In this document: piece by piece, positions 10,022-21,012 of the stretch | Layout: every line of letters begins with the position of its first letter | Position numbering within the stretch: the first letter of the stretch is position 1 | Assembly: GCA_036927565.1 (NCBI GenBank) | Contig: JAYESD010000007.1 | Span: forward strand, 1,943,644-2,007,643 | Direction: 5' to 3' | Source: Tuctoria greenei | Lineage: Eukaryota > Streptophyta > Magnoliopsida > Poales > Poaceae | Length of the DNA: 64,000 nt | The notes under the pieces: model-generated | What the model was told of the DNA's origin: nothing | Seen by the model: only the letters and a program-made list of their open reading frames with translations | The model's database searches: none | Translations under genes and position numbers: made by a program

Positions 10022-11193
10022 TGTCCAAGAGGCTACTCAGAAGGTTGCTTCATTTTTCCACATGACTTAGATCCTCTAGTAGCTAGGACCTTTTCCTTTT
10101 GCCCTTTGGTGTAATCCCAATTTTGTAATCCAATACTTTGAATTAATGAAATCCACTCTTTTTGCCATGAATTTCACTTTGTCTTCATATACTGTACTCT
10201 ATCTTGTTGGCCCCCTGGTATATGTGCATAATTCGAGTGTGTACATGTACCAAAAGGATTTGACAGTATGTTGATGACTTGAATGCTTCGAACATGTAGA
10301 TTTTAGGTCCAAAGTCTTTATCTTCGATACGTCAACGGCTGGTCCCCTGGGGCTGTCGGAGCTTGACAACTCCGACAGCACCCACCATCAACATATAAAA
10401 CGTCGATGGCGGCCCCCCTTGGAGGATGTCAGAGCTTAGTAGCTCCAGCGTCGTCCACCATCACTATGATTTTCTGTTTTTCCTGCATATTAGAGACAAG
10501 AAAAAGAGTAAAATTCGTCCTCTTGTCTATAAATCGTTTTGACTTATCATTCTTATTTGAGTTTTAAATCCGAAGAAACTCGATATGGTAACAAACATAT
10601 TAATGTAATCTTCCCAGATCTGTATGCTTTTTTAGTACTCACCCTACCGAGGCCTACCGTGGTCTAGGTAGAGTGGCGTTCTTAGGGTGCAGGACAAGGC
10701 TAAGTTGATAGGACACTCCGGACCTATATTGGCTTGGCGTTCAGGCGAGTAGACTATAGAGCATGTTAACATCCAAAGAGATCATCAATATAACTTGTTA
10801 CACATATGAATAACTTGGACAAAAATGGAAAAAGAATAGTGCAACTTCATTATAGACAAGAAGGATAAAAATAATAATTTGATATACGGAGCCTTGTACA
10901 AAAATAAATGCACGTGGAGTCTATTTTTACAAAACATGTCTTTCATTATAGGTCCAGATTATAGGGGAGACAAGGACACACTAAGGGTGCAGGACCAAGC
11001 TAAGTGCACTATACATCTTGTACTAGTCCTGGGTAGCTAGTTACACTTTTAGTGTTGTGACTGTATCAAGTGTTACTTGAACTTGCGGGACCTTCCCGGA
11101 GGGGTCCGGATATTCTCTCGGAGGACATACCCTTCTCTGTGTATTGACTCTATAACATACATTGTGCATAATTACAGACTCACCTCCGTGATT
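10022..11193. other. 3' non-coding region of the Tat element
   Basis: No coding potential seen. Two imperfect copies of a roughly 75-bp unit lie at about 10325-10400 and 10402-10465 (core with GTCGGAGCTT and CCACCATCA). The phrase AGGGTGCAGGAC is repeated at about 10686 and 10984, a diverged internal duplication. Confidence 0.6.
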
Positions 11194-12256
11194 CTAAGTA
11201 TAAAACTTACGGAGGTGCTCGCTGTTCCAAGGATTAGAAAGCGGAGTCTCATCCTCAGTTGCCAAACGAACGCATCCAGACCGGGATATTTTGATCACTC
11301 GGAAGGGACCTTCCCAGCTGGAGGAAAGTTTATTCATCCCTTCGCGAGTTAGTATTTTCCGCAGCACCAGGTCTCCCTCCTTGAGTTGTTGGTTGCGCAC
11401 GTGCCTTTGATGATAGCGTCGGGTCGCTGGGGATAGCGTGCATTCCGAACAGCTGCTTGGCACCTTCCCTCGTCGACGAGGTCAAGGTCTTCACGCCGGA
11501 GCTGGTCCTGCGCGGCTTTGTCGAAGGTCTGAACCTGAAGAGACCACATGGTGATATCTGGAGAAAGGACTACTTTAGCTCCGTACACCGGGAAGAAGGG
11601 CGTCTCCCCAGTTGACCGGTTAGGTGTTGTCCTATTTTCCCACAATGTGAATGGAAACTCTTCAATCCAATTGGCTCCATGCTTTTTTAGGTGCTCGTAT
11701 GTGCGCGTCTAGAGTCCTTTTAGGACTTCTGCATTTGCTCTCTCTGCTTGGCCATTACCTTCTGGGTGAGCTACTCATGTGTAGCAGACTTGTATGCTGA
11801 GATCTTCACAATATTCTTGAAATGCAGCACTTGTAAATTGGATTTTGTTGTCAGTTATGACTTTATTCGAAACACCAAATCTGCATATGATGGACTTCAG
11901 CAACTTGATTGTTGATTGCTTGTTGATTGTCACAACTGGAGTAGCTTTCGGCCACTTGGTGAACTTGTCGATGGCGACATATAGGAACCTGTAACCTCCG
12001 ACGGCTTTTGAGAATGGTCCCAAGATGTCCATGCCCCACACAACGAATGGCCATGTAGGAGGTATCATTTGTAGTGATTGAGCCGGTGTGTGAATCTGTT
12101 TTGCGTGGAAGTGGCATGCTTCACATTTTTTTCACTAGCTCAACTACATCCTGGAGTGTTGTAGGCCAGTAAAAGCCATGCCGAAAGGCTTTACCAACCA
12201 ACGTGTGGGAAGGTGCGTGGTTCCCACACTCGCCTCTATGGATTTCCGCGAGAAGC
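11194..12256 (-). pseudogene. Tat element integrase (broken)
   Basis: Translated pieces in several minus-strand frames give the H2C2 zinc finger (about 12240-12110), the first catalytic Asp in WGMDILGP, the second in TDNKIQFTS, and a C-terminus ending in the typical NPWNSEHLRKFYT before a stop at 11194. Frameshifts lie at about 12257, 12126 (in an A run), 11775-11650 and 11460-11350. It would insert the cDNA into the genome; it is not functional here. Confidence 0.85.
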
Positions 12257-13086
12257 TCACAGCCCTTCTTCCCTTGTAATGCACCGCATTAGGACGCCGT
12301 TGGCACCACACCGATAGAGATCCCCTTCTACCAGTGTGTATCTTTTAGCCAACCTGACAATCCGGTCAGCGGATACACCATCTTCAGGAAGGATGTTGTC
12401 TTTCAAGTAGCTCCAGATCTCCGAGATCCATGCATCGGAGCTAACTTGAGCTTCTGAGTCTTGCGTGTTGGGTTGCTCGGAGCTTCCAACAGCACCTACG
12501 ACCCTTGGTAAACGCCATGGTAACAGGGCCACCAGGACCGCCAGCTTTGAGGTGCTGGTCTCGCCCCCTTCGCTCAGTTTGATAGACTGAGCTATTGGTC
12601 TTGATAACCTCCGGATGAAGATTTTGTTGGGAGCTGGAGCTCCGCTTGAAGCCTTCGTCGATAGCTCGTCGGCTTCAGCGTTGTGAAGACGTTGAACATG
12701 GTAGAGATCCAGAACTTTGAAGTCTTTCTGGAGCCTCTGGACTTCAAGGAGATAAGTAGCTAGTTGTGGATTGTTACAACAACATTCACCTTTGACTTGT
12801 TTGATGATGAGTTGTGAATCACCCTTCACCAACAACTGTTTTACACCATAGGATAGTGCCACCTTGAGCCCATAGATGAGAGCTTCATACTCCGCTATGT
12901 TGTTGGTTGCCTTAAAGTCAAGGTGAACCATATACTTGACCTTCTCCCCGGTCGGAGCAAGGAGAAGGATTCCAGCTCTGGCCCCCTCTTCTACACGGAG
13001 CTGTCGAAGTAGAGAGTCCAGTGAGGCTCGGTGAATAACGGAACCTTGGGTTCCAATTTATGCTCACTAGGGCTCCCATGGTTTGA
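12257..13086 (-). pseudogene. Tat element second RNase H domain (aRNH) and linker
   Basis: The minus-strand frame from about 13010 begins at WTLYFDSS (normally YFDGS, first catalytic Asp) and continues through NNIAEYEALIYGL and a DSQLIIKQVKGE segment. This is the archaeal-type RNase H that Tat elements carry beside the ordinary one. A linker of about 100 residues leads toward the integrase. Stops near 13085 and 12990 separate it from the upstream RT. Confidence 0.82.
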
Positions 13087-13098
13087 TGGAGAGGGAGC

Positions 13099-15011
13099 TC
13101 ATTCCGCCATGAAATCAGCCAGAGCCTGACTCTTGATTTCTTGCCGCGACACGAATTCGAGATCGAACAAGGCAAGCTCCGCTGCCCACTTTGCAATGTT
13201 CCCGGTAGAAATAGGGTTATGCAAAATAGCACGCAGTGGATAAGAAGTTACTACTGATATTTTCTGGGCTTGAAAATAGTGACAAAGCTTCCTTGAGCCA
13301 ATAATAATTGCGTAAAGCCGCTTATGCACCTCTATGTAGCGTGTGTTGGTGTTGTGGAGTACTTCACTGATGAAGTACACTGGGCGCTGGACTGTTCGGA
13401 CTCTTTCAGAAGGGCCCGGAGATTCCTCTTCATCAACCCCGACCCTCCCAGAGGGGTCTGAGTCTTCTTGTTGAGCTTCCCAGACCCTCCTGGAGGGGTA
13501 TGGATCTTCTTCCTGTTCGACCCGAACGTTCTCTGATGGGTCCAGATCTTCTTGAACAGCTGTTAAAACTCCCTCAGATGAGAGAGGTTGATCTTCTAGC
13601 ACTCTGTCTTGAAGATCCGTGTCTGGGGGTTGGGACCCAGACTCGCCTTCAGGTAGCTCTGGACCCTCCCGGATGGGTCTAGGCTCCTGAACTGGACGTG
13701 GGTGCGGCCTTTCCACGACCAGGACCATGCTGACAACTTTTACAGTTGCAGAAATATAAAGCAGTAAAGGCTCACCAGGATTCAAAGCTACCAAGGTCGG
13801 TAGGGTGGTCAAGAGCTGCTTCAGCTCTTGAAATGCTTTTTCTGCTTCTTTAGACCAATGAAATGGTCTGGACTTCCTCAAAAGTTTGAAAAAGGGAAGT
13901 GCCCGCTCTGCCAGTCTTGAGATGAACCAGTTGAGCGCAGCTAGGCATCCACTTAATTTCTGGACGTCTTTGATGCAGGCTGGAGGCCGCATGTCTTCTA
14001 TAGCCTTGATCTTCATCGGGTTCACTTCAATTCCTCGGTGAGTCAGCAAGAAACCAAGGAGTTTCCCGGAGCTAACCCCAAAGACACACTTGTCTGGGTT
14101 CAGCTTGGTGCGCATGATGCGTAGCTTGTCGAAGACGGCTTGCAAATTATCAAGGAGGGACTTCGTGTTCTTGATCTTCACGACGATGTCATCAACGTAC
14201 ACCTCCACCAAGTCTCGAATTATCTCACCAAATGTTTTGTACATAGCTCGCACAAATGTTAAGGCAGCATTTTTAAGACCAAAGGGCATGCAGTATAACA
14301 ATATAATCCATCTACTATTATGAAGGCAGTATGCTCTTTATCTTCCTTAGACAATTGGATTTGATGATATCCAGAATATGCATCTAAGAAACACAATATC
14401 TCACACCCGGAGGTGGAGTCCACTATATGGTCTATCCTAGGTAGTGGAAATGGATCCTTTGGACATGCCTTATTTAAAGTGGTGTAGTTGATACACATCC
14501 GAAGCTTTCCGCCAGCTTTGGGTACAACGACTGGGTTTGCCAGCCATTTTGGATGAAAAACCTCCCGGATGAAACCAGCTTTGAGCAACTTCTTGATCTC
14601 CCGTCGGATGAAGTTTTGCCACTCAATTGATTGCTTCTGGGGCTTCTGGTGTACATGTCGTTTGTCGGGATAAATCTTCAGATTATGATCAATCACCTCC
14701 TTAGGGATCCCAAGCATTTGTGACGGTTGCCAGGCAAACACGTCGACATCGCCTGGAGGAAAGTGATGAGTGCGAGTTCCTATTTGTTGTTTAGACCTCC
14801 CGATATACGGGTGGTCTGAGCAGCATCGAAACCAATTTGGACGACTTTGATAGGAATGTCGGTGTCGCCGCTTGGTTGCACACGAGGTGTGGAGGTTGAG
14901 CCTCGATGACGAGAGCTCGAAGGTTTTGGAGCTAGCTCCTTTCTGGATGCTTCCTCCTACGTTGTAGCAAGCGCGTGAAGTTCTTCCAATCCAGTGATTC
15001 CTGCAGTGCAA
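13099..15011 (-). pseudogene. Tat element reverse transcriptase and RNase H (frameshifted), with a repeat insertion
   Basis: RT motifs run from AGFIREVFHPKWLANPVV through FLDAYSGYHQI. A frameshift near 14290 follows, then MPFGLKNAALTF and the active site YVDD (about 14190). The RNase H tether follows (SRPFHWSKEAEKAFQELK). Between the start of RNase H (VSMVLVVER) and RPVYFISEVL there is an unusual insertion of about 115 residues containing four perfect-length 14-residue repeats of the form VxxxQExxxxPSxx. The end is AQALADFMAE-like, before a TGA. Non-functional. Confidence 0.88.
13360..13705 (-). repeat. In-frame 42-bp minisatellite inside RNase H of the Tat element
   Basis: Four consecutive 14-residue units (beginning VLTAVQED, VRVEQEED, VWEAQQED and VGVDEEES, each ending PSxx) and a looser proline/glutamate-rich stretch before them replace the short loop usually found here. 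The DNA unit contains words like CCCTCCxGAGGGGT. Confidence 0.85.
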
Positions 15012-15412
15012 TTCCTGCGGATCCAGAGAACGCCCGTAGGTGTTGGCATCTTCAACACCATGTAGCCATAGTGGGCGGCGGCCATGAACCTGTACAAAGC
15101 AGGCCTACCCAGTATGGCATTAAACGGTAAACTGATATGCGCCACGTCGAAGACCAGCTTCTCTGTTCTGTAATTCTACCGAGTCCTAAAGGTCACCAAG
15201 AGTGTCATGGAGCCGAGAGGAGTAATGGCCTCCGAGCTTACCCCAAAAAAAGGTCGAGAGGGGCGAAGGTCCAAAGGTCGGAGCTGGAGCTTGACGGAGG
15301 CTTCAAAGCTTATGAGGTTAAGCCATGCACCTCTGTCCACTAATACATGGTGGAGTTGAACATTGTTAATGGTCGAAGACACCATCAACGGGAGTTGGCC
15401 GACTCCGATCAT
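15012..15412 (-). pseudogene. Tat element aspartic protease (broken)
   Basis: Minus-strand pieces show the active-site region VLVDRGAWLNLIS, where the family has LVDGGASLNLI, so the second active-site residue Gly is Arg. Downstream AHISLPFNAILGRPAL is the usual second conserved block. A stop at 15177 and a frame change follow. Inactive. Confidence 0.82.
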
Positions 15413-15762
15413 GTTAGGGGGCAGTCTGAAGCATCAAAAATAATGGGAGTGTCCACCCACTTCTGATGTGGTTCCGCCCTGGCGGTGGGAGCTGCAGCAG
15501 CCATGTCCCGCCGCATTTTCTTGAGGATACGACGAGAGGTGATGTCCTAGGAACCACCATAAATTGTGTTTAGGGTCTTCTGACGCTCATTGTTGGAGAC
15601 GTCAGAGTCATCATCGACGGAGTTGTATACAACCTTCAGAACCTTCTTGGGGTCCTGAAAGCCTAGCTCCTCTACAGCCGGAGCTTCGTCGACTTTTTGT
15701 TTTCCTTCCCGCTAGCGGAAAGGAGCTTCTTCTCGGCGCTTGTTGTAGCGCTCGACAAGGTT

Positions 15763-17195
15763 TCAGACCTCTCGGCATTCTTCCAGACTGTGTTTGTCCG
15801 TCAAGTGGATCGGACACCACATTTTAGAGCTGTTGCCGTCTTCTGAAAAAGGACGAGGTCGTTTTTCTGGACATGGCCCTTGGCCACCCGGAGCTGCAGC
15901 AGCCGCAGTAGTAGGTGCGCCAGCCGACGACTTCTTCTTGCCGTTGGACTTCTTTTTCTTTTTACCACCTTTGGATGTAGTGGCTTCAGTCTTGGAGGAT
16001 TCCTTGTTGGCCTCCGGAGGTGGTTTGGAGTGCATCTCACGTCCCTCCACAGCTTTGGCACATTTGTCTGCTAAGCTAAAGAGTTCCGTAACGCTGGTGA
16101 CTTCTTTGGTCGCCAGCTTCTCCAACATCTTTTTGTCTCGAACGCCCCGTCTGAATGCAATGATAACAGAAGCGCTCGAGATTGAGGGGGTGGTATTACA
16201 TACCTGAGAAAACCATTGGATAAAGGATTGTAGCGATTCCCCTGTTGTTTGCTTCGCCGCAAACAAGTCCAGTTCAGTGTCGGGCTGGGTGTAAGAACTC
16301 TCGAAGTTGGCAGTGAACTGTTGACATTGTTCCGCCCAAATATTGATGGATTTTGGTGGAAGACTCATGAAGAAGGACCTTGCGGTCCCAGTTAGAGCCA
16401 CTGGGAAGTAGTTGACCATCATTGCCTCATTGCCCCCCGCTGCAAGTATAGCAGTGGAGTAAATTTGAAGAAACTCGACGGGGTTAACATCCCGTCGAAT
16501 TTCTCCGACAAATAAGGCCGAAACTTCTATGGCCATCTAACCATGCGTAGGTGCATGTCCAGGGCAGAATAACCCCCCCCCCCCACCCCCTGAAGAGCAG
16601 GATTGTCCTGAGCCTCCCGCCTCTCACGAGCACACTCGATATGGACACGGTCTTCCTGCTGCTGATAATGGCGATCAAGTTCTGACGGCATTTCATGAGT
16701 CGGAATCCTGGTGATGGTGTGGGTGTGTCGTGCCTCGGAGGGCAGCGAAGTCACCTGCTGGGATGTAGCACGCCGTCAGTGCTGTGACATGTGAGGACCA
16801 AGTCTTCCAGACAAGGTCCTACATTGAGTTGTTGCCTGCCCCGAAGGGGGAGGACCTTGGTTGCTGATGGCATCTGCTGCGGCTGCAACCAGATGATGTA
16901 CATCAGCGCGCCACTGCTCCATCGCACCCTGAGGTGCTCCGGGCGCTGGTGGGCGCTCCAACAGAGTTTGCGCAGCAATTAGCACGTCCTGAGGGTTGTT
17001 GTTTGCCGATGCTGTGACCGACACAAGTACCCCATCCTGATGTCCAGCATTATTTGCTGGGGCAGATGGTGGTGGTGGCGGCATGATGCCTGCCGCGACA
17101 ACGGCGCCTGCAGGATGCTGCATGTTGGAGGGATTGCCTCCAGCAGGCTGTCCAGTGTGGTTACCGTTGGAAGATCCTGCGGCGGAGTTCACCAT
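15763..17195 (-). pseudogene. Tat element gag (frameshifted)
   Basis: The N-terminal piece (17195-16776, starting MVNSAAGSSNGNHTG) is separated by frameshifts around 16750-16540, near a C homopolymer at about 16573-16584. The main gag block then runs from 16536 (FLQIYSTAILAAGGNEAMM) to a lysine-rich tail and the zinc motif CPIHLTDKHSLEEC before the stop at 15763. A retrotransposon gag domain of this type is standard for RIRE2-like elements. The spacer to the protease (15413-15762) contains the decayed gag-protease linker with several stops. Confidence 0.85.
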
Positions 17196-17217
17196 CTCGT
17201 GATCTCAGGCACTCCTA

Positions 17218-17229
17218 CCTGGCGCGCCA
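17218..17229 (-). other. Primer binding site of the Tat element
   Basis: On the minus strand TGGCGCGCCAGG begins two bases after the LTR end. The tRNA was not identified with certainty; the position and the TGG start fit a PBS. Confidence 0.75.
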
Positions 17230-17231
17230 AA

Positions 17232-18083
17232 TGTCGAAGTGTTTAAACGACACTTCCTCCGATACTACTAAATGTAGCCCGCGGAGGTTCTTGTATTGGT
17301 TTGGGCGCGCAGAGATCTGGAACAAGATGATGACACGTGAAATTTAAGTGGTTTGGGCTGCCTCAGCGTAATACCCTACTCCACGGGGTGTGTGTTTTGT
17401 ATTGGGTGTTTCAGTATAGCTTGTGTGCATCTGAGCTTGGATCAGATGTCTGAGTATCGTGCGGCGCAATCCTTTTATAGTCTAAGGAATGGTCGTTACA
17501 ACATTTTCCTTGCCCGACATATGGCACTGGCGTATTTAATCACCTAATACATAGCCTATGAGTATTAAACATGATTAATAGGGTGATAACGTGCCTTAAT
17601 TGATGTGTTACCCTTATTAACAGTCCACTGATTGTATGTCATTAATATAAAATTAATGCCACGTAATCAGGTCTTGTAACTGTCGCTTTAATTGTACCTT
17701 GAATGTTCGTGCTGTTGGAGATCCGCCAATGTCTCTGGTTGTGTCGTAGGTCCGGAAGCTCCACACGTGGCAGCTCTGGAACTTCCCCTAGCGGGGAGAT
17801 AGCTCCGGAATCGCTGTACACGTGGCGGCACCAGAGCTCCCCTCTGCTGGGGGTGAGGTCCGGGATAATTATCCACATGTCAATCGCCGGAGCTTCCCTA
17901 TTTCGGGAGTTTAGCTCTGATCTTACATTACACGTGGCAGTCCCGGAGCTACCCATATGAGGCAGGCAGGTCCAGTGTCGTGTGACACGTGGGGCCGGGG
18001 GAAGCCTTCAATTGTGGCAGGTGGAACTCTCTTGTACTTCTTGCAGTACTATAGGATACCTGGTATGCAGGGTACCAACAACA
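17232..18083 (-). repeat. 5' LTR of the Tat element (852 bp)
   Basis: On the minus strand it starts TGTTGTTGGTACC and ends CACTTCGACA next to the PBS. It contains a TATA box (17471-17479) and several diverged copies of a word such as CTCCGGAGCTxCC...CACGTGG in U3. It cannot be compared with a partner LTR. Confidence 0.78.
17471..17479 (-). promoter_or_regulatory. TATA box of the Tat LTR
   Basis: TATAAAAGG on the minus strand, about 240 bases before the LTR end. Confidence 0.7.
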
Positions 18084-18088
18084 TTAAA

Positions 18089-18425
18089 GAGCAGCCATTT
18101 GAGTTGACATACCCCACTTTTCAATGTTTAGCACCAAGGATATCATGAGATCCAGCATCCTGCTAAGAGAATCATGGAAATTGTTCTCATCAAATAATTT
18201 AGAAGCATGCTACCAATATGTTATTAATTGTTTTCAGCAGATACTCTTTCATGAAAAAAAACAACTAAACAATATACAAGTAGCGAGATCAGGAGTTTGC
18301 CATACAATCCCTATATATAGGCAGCTATTATTAATTGTAGATTTGTGACAGAACTTTGAAATAGGATTTTAGCACTGTACTTTTAACAGTATGCAACCAT
18401 TAATTAATATTTTCATTTTGAGTTT

Positions 18426-18429
<4 letters not shown>
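18089..18429. other. Unassigned AT-rich sequence
   Basis: No ORF, repeat or signal I recognise. It may be upstream sequence of the peptide pseudogene that follows. Confidence 0.5.

Positions 18430-18468
<39 letters not shown>
18430..18468. repeat. (TA)n microsatellite
   Basis: About nineteen uninterrupted TA units. Confidence 0.97.
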
Positions 18469-18472
<4 letters not shown>

Positions 18473-18488
18473 TGTATTTTGTAGCCAG

Positions 18489-18500
18489 CTATATATATAT
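18489..18500 (+). promoter_or_regulatory. Probable TATA box of the cysteine-rich peptide pseudogene
   Basis: CTATATATATAT lies about 130 bases before the relict ATG at 18626, a normal distance for a plant gene with a 100-base 5' UTR. Confidence 0.45.
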
Positions 18501-18625
18501 GCCCAAGCATTTGCAGGAGGCATATCATACTAAAACACCAATCACTTGCAACACAACTGTAGGCGAGAATAGCAAAAAAAAGAAAAAACTTAGCTACTAC
18601 TATTTCTTTGTTACTCACTACGACC

Positions 18626-19022
18626 ATGGCAAAGTACAATCTTTGGTGCTTTTCATATTTGTTCTGGCTTGCTCTACCATCCCCGCACGCATAAGCGGTA
18701 ACTAATTACTAGATGTGTGCTGTTTTTTAGTTTCCATGTGGCGTTTTTTCATGGATCCGTAGTTTCTTCACAATTCTTCCAAATATGAAAATTGAGATGT
18801 TTTCCAGGTGGACGAAGCATCGATGCCGCCACGGCCAGCAGGAGCGAAGGTGCGAGCAGTGGTGGAATCTGCAGCCCAAACAAGAATTCACATGACATGG
18901 ACTCCCTCTTCTGCTGCGACGACAAGGACCACAAGTGCTGGCCGTGACTGCATGAGTGCAACCGCTTCTGCGGGAAATCAAAACATATCGGCGGACCTTT
19001 CTGCCCTCCTCTTTGCGATTAG
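18626..19022 (+). pseudogene. Cysteine-rich secreted peptide, MEG/ESF1-like (two-exon pseudogene)
   Basis: Exon 1 (18626-18697) has an ATG whose frame is off by one base from a clear signal peptide, VQSLVLFIFVLACS; a one-base loss in an A run at about 18631-18633 explains it. A 110-bp intron (18698-18807) has GTAACT and TTTCCAG borders and phase 1. Exon 2 (18808-19022) encodes a cysteine-rich domain with FCCDDKDHKCWP, an in-frame TGA at 18945, then LHECNRFCGK, further cysteines and a final TAG at 19020. The CC...KCxxxLHEC...C spacing and the gene layout resemble MEG/embryo surrounding factor peptides, which signal in the seed; the family call is from memory of the pattern and tentative. AATAAA at 19084 would be the poly(A) signal. 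The frameshift and the stop make it a pseudogene, but the splice sites survive. Confidence 0.6.
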
Positions 19023-19089
19023 ATCATATCAGGTGCTGCTGACCTCGTGATCAAGAGTCTGTATCTAGTGGATCTGCAACCATAATAAA

Positions 19090-19730
19090 CATATGTATCT
19101 AGATGACTCTAAAAGAAACCGTACGTGGCGTTTGCATGGTACTGAAAAATCGCATCGCGTTGCATGCATGGGTAGGCGTGCTCAGTCAGCGGATTGTTGC
19201 GGACCGCGCGCGGCTGCATATTTAAGAGAGCTGGCTGACGCACGGCTGCGGCGGCGGTCGGTCACCTGATGGATCCGCCGCGCGCAGCAGTCCACGCGAT
19301 CGAGCCACGGCAGCAGGGTCATGCATGCATGCGCCCCTGCCGGCCGTGCCACTCTGCTGCACGTAACGCGCGGAATCGCTCGACGACCCCGGCCTCTCCG
19401 TCGTCTTTCTCGTCTTCTCGTTCCACAATGCTGCCGTCACAGTACTCGATCTTCTGGGGCAAGTGCCACAGAGTTCAATCAGTACGACCCAGCCAGCGGA
19501 ACAGCTAGCCCGTGCGTCGACTTTTCTAGATATCTGCTGCTGGTACTCTTCTTTTTCGAAACCTCAAAATGTTGGACCAAGGAACTAGATGGTCTTATAA
19601 TAAGAAAGAAATAGGCACTCAAATTCGCATCCAAGTGGATTCATACCTGGGTGGTCAGCATGCACACCCACATCCTTAAACAATTGAGCTAGGCTCACTT
19701 CCTGCTGGTACTCTTCTTGTTCTCGATCTG
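19090..19730. other. Unassigned sequence
   Basis: GC-rich 19200-19500 with a TATA-like CATATTTAAGA at about 19216 and several short open frames, none recognised. The phrase CTGCTGGTACTCTTCTT occurs at about 19532 and 19702 and flanks roughly 155 bases, as if something had inserted or been duplicated there. Confidence 0.45.
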
Positions 19731-20009
19731 CTGCTGGTGCAATCCGTAACTCAACGTATCAGAAGGCGGCAAGAGAATTGCTTGATGAAGTTGTAAATGT
19801 TTGAATGAACATTAAGCAGAAAGCTCAGAAAGAACAAGGTGTGCCGGAAGGACAGATGGCAAAGAGACTGAGGGAGGACCAAAAACTGAGGTTGTGTCCT
19901 CTAATCCGAAAGAGTCTGCTGCCAGTGCAGCACCTGAGCTTTCTACTGCTAAGAAGAAAGAACTTCAGAACAAGATGGCCAAACTGATGGCAATGTTGGA
20001 TGAGGTGGG
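19731..20009 (+). pseudogene. Fragment of a BELL-type (BLH) homeobox gene: POX domain
   Basis: The frame from about 19736 reads RNSTYQKAARELLDEVVNV, the start of the POX (SKY-BELL) domain of BEL1-like homeodomain proteins, followed by a TGA at 19802. After a one-base shift near 19868 the text continues to LQNKMAKLMAMLDEV, the end of the first POX half. The match stops exactly at DEV, followed by GTGGGT, where these genes commonly have an intron, so this looks like a genomic rather than a processed copy. BLH proteins are nuclear regulators that pair with KNOX proteins. No homeodomain is present; the Copia LTR at 20032 cuts it. Non-functional. Confidence 0.72.
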
Positions 20010-20031
20010 TGACATTGTTTTGTATAGTATC

Positions 20032-20394
20032 TGTTAGTAGTTGAATCCTTACTCTTATTAAAAGAGAGGATGACACTAAAAAGGTGAGGCAATTTTCTTG
20101 TTTATTTCTCACACAATGTCATGCCCAACCTAAGGGTCGGGTTACATATTTATATCTGTCATGACAGCCAAGCATATGACATAAAGATGCTAGTCTAAGA
20201 TCCTTATATGTTGTCCTAATATGCTGTCCTTAAGGTGTTGTCCAAGCTATCCTTAAGATATTGTCCTAATATCCTTAATATGCTGTTATAGAATCCTTAA
20301 GATGCTATCCTAACTGGGGCCACAAAGACCATGCAAAGATGTTAAAGTACAAGACCATTCAAAGATGCTAAAGTGCACAAGACTTATTCTAGCA
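20032..20394 (-). repeat. 3' LTR of Copia-B (363 bp)
   Basis: On the minus strand it starts TGCTAGAATAAG after the purine tract AGAGAGAGAA and ends ACTAACA. The imperfect terminal repeat is TGYTAG. Inside, short diverged units like ATCCTTAAGATGCTGTCC repeat about seven times (20200-20310). Confidence 0.78.
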
Positions 20395-20438
20395 TTCTCT
20401 CTCTAAGTCGTGTGCGTCATCTTGTGAGAGAGTTGGAC

Positions 20439-20576
20439 CATCCCGATCCTGTAGCAAAGATCAAGAAACTTGATCCTCCCAAAGGGGCTTGGTGAGTAGG
20501 TCCGCAAACTGATCCTTGGTGTCGATGTAGCTGGCCTTGATGCTCCTTTTCTGCAAGCAACCTCGGATGAAGTGGT
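20439..20576 (-). pseudogene. Copia-B RNase H, C-terminal piece
   Basis: HFIRGCLQKRSIKASYIDTKDQFADLLTKPL is the standard Copia C-terminus, read on the minus strand; the frame then shifts to KFLDLCYRIGMVQLSH. It begins exactly at the CACTA target duplication. See the partner piece at 36305-37497. Confidence 0.9.
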
Positions 20577-21012
20577 CACTACTACAATAAGCCTTATCGC
20601 AGGCGGCTCCAAACCTATTATCACACACGGTTTTTAAAACCGCTTGAAACAAAGAGCCTGTGATAATCCGCAACTTCACAGGCGGAGAAGTGATACCGCC
20701 TGTGAACAAACATTATCACAGGCGGTTTTACTTATGCTAGCCGCCTATGAAGATAAGTTATCACAGGCGGATGGTGCAACATATATATTCGCCTGTGATA
20801 ATTGTCTTATCACTGGCGGTTCTAGCAGCATAACTAACCGCCTGTGATAATGGTATTATCACAGGTGGATGTTGACCTACATCAAGCCGCCTGTGAAGAC
20901 CTTTTACCGCAGCCGATTTCTACCTTAACAGTAACCGCTTGTGATAATAGGTTATCACAGATGGTTCTTTATCTGTATCTAGCCACCTGTGATAATTGTT
21001 AATAACCTCCTG
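20577..21012. repeat. Left terminal and subterminal repeats of the CACTA element
   Basis: After the CACTA terminus, about fifteen copies of ATTATCACAGGCGG or its complement CCGCCTGTGATAAT, up to a few mismatches, are arranged as alternating inverted pairs about 25-35 bases apart. In En/Spm such sites bind the TNPA protein and are needed for excision. Confidence 0.92.

Larger units (their letters stand above)
9860..18083 (-). mobile_element. Tat-lineage (RIRE2-type) Gypsy retrotransposon, decayed, 3' end outside or lost
   Basis: Read on the minus strand: LTR (18083-17232), primer site, gag, protease, RT, RNase H, a second RNase H-like domain and integrase, then a long 3' region. The Gypsy order and the second (archaeal-type) RNase H place it in the Tat/Ogre/RIRE2 lineage. 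Many frameshifts and stops break all domains. No second LTR is visible; it is probably beyond SIRE-1. The bases after the LTR (ttaaa, 18084-18088) would be the target duplication. Confidence 0.85.

Noticed and set aside
19269..19614. Short open frames beginning MDPPRAAVHA or MHACAPAG with a TATA-like word upstream
   Set aside because: No similarity, no codon preference, overlapping frames on both strands. Not enough for a gene.
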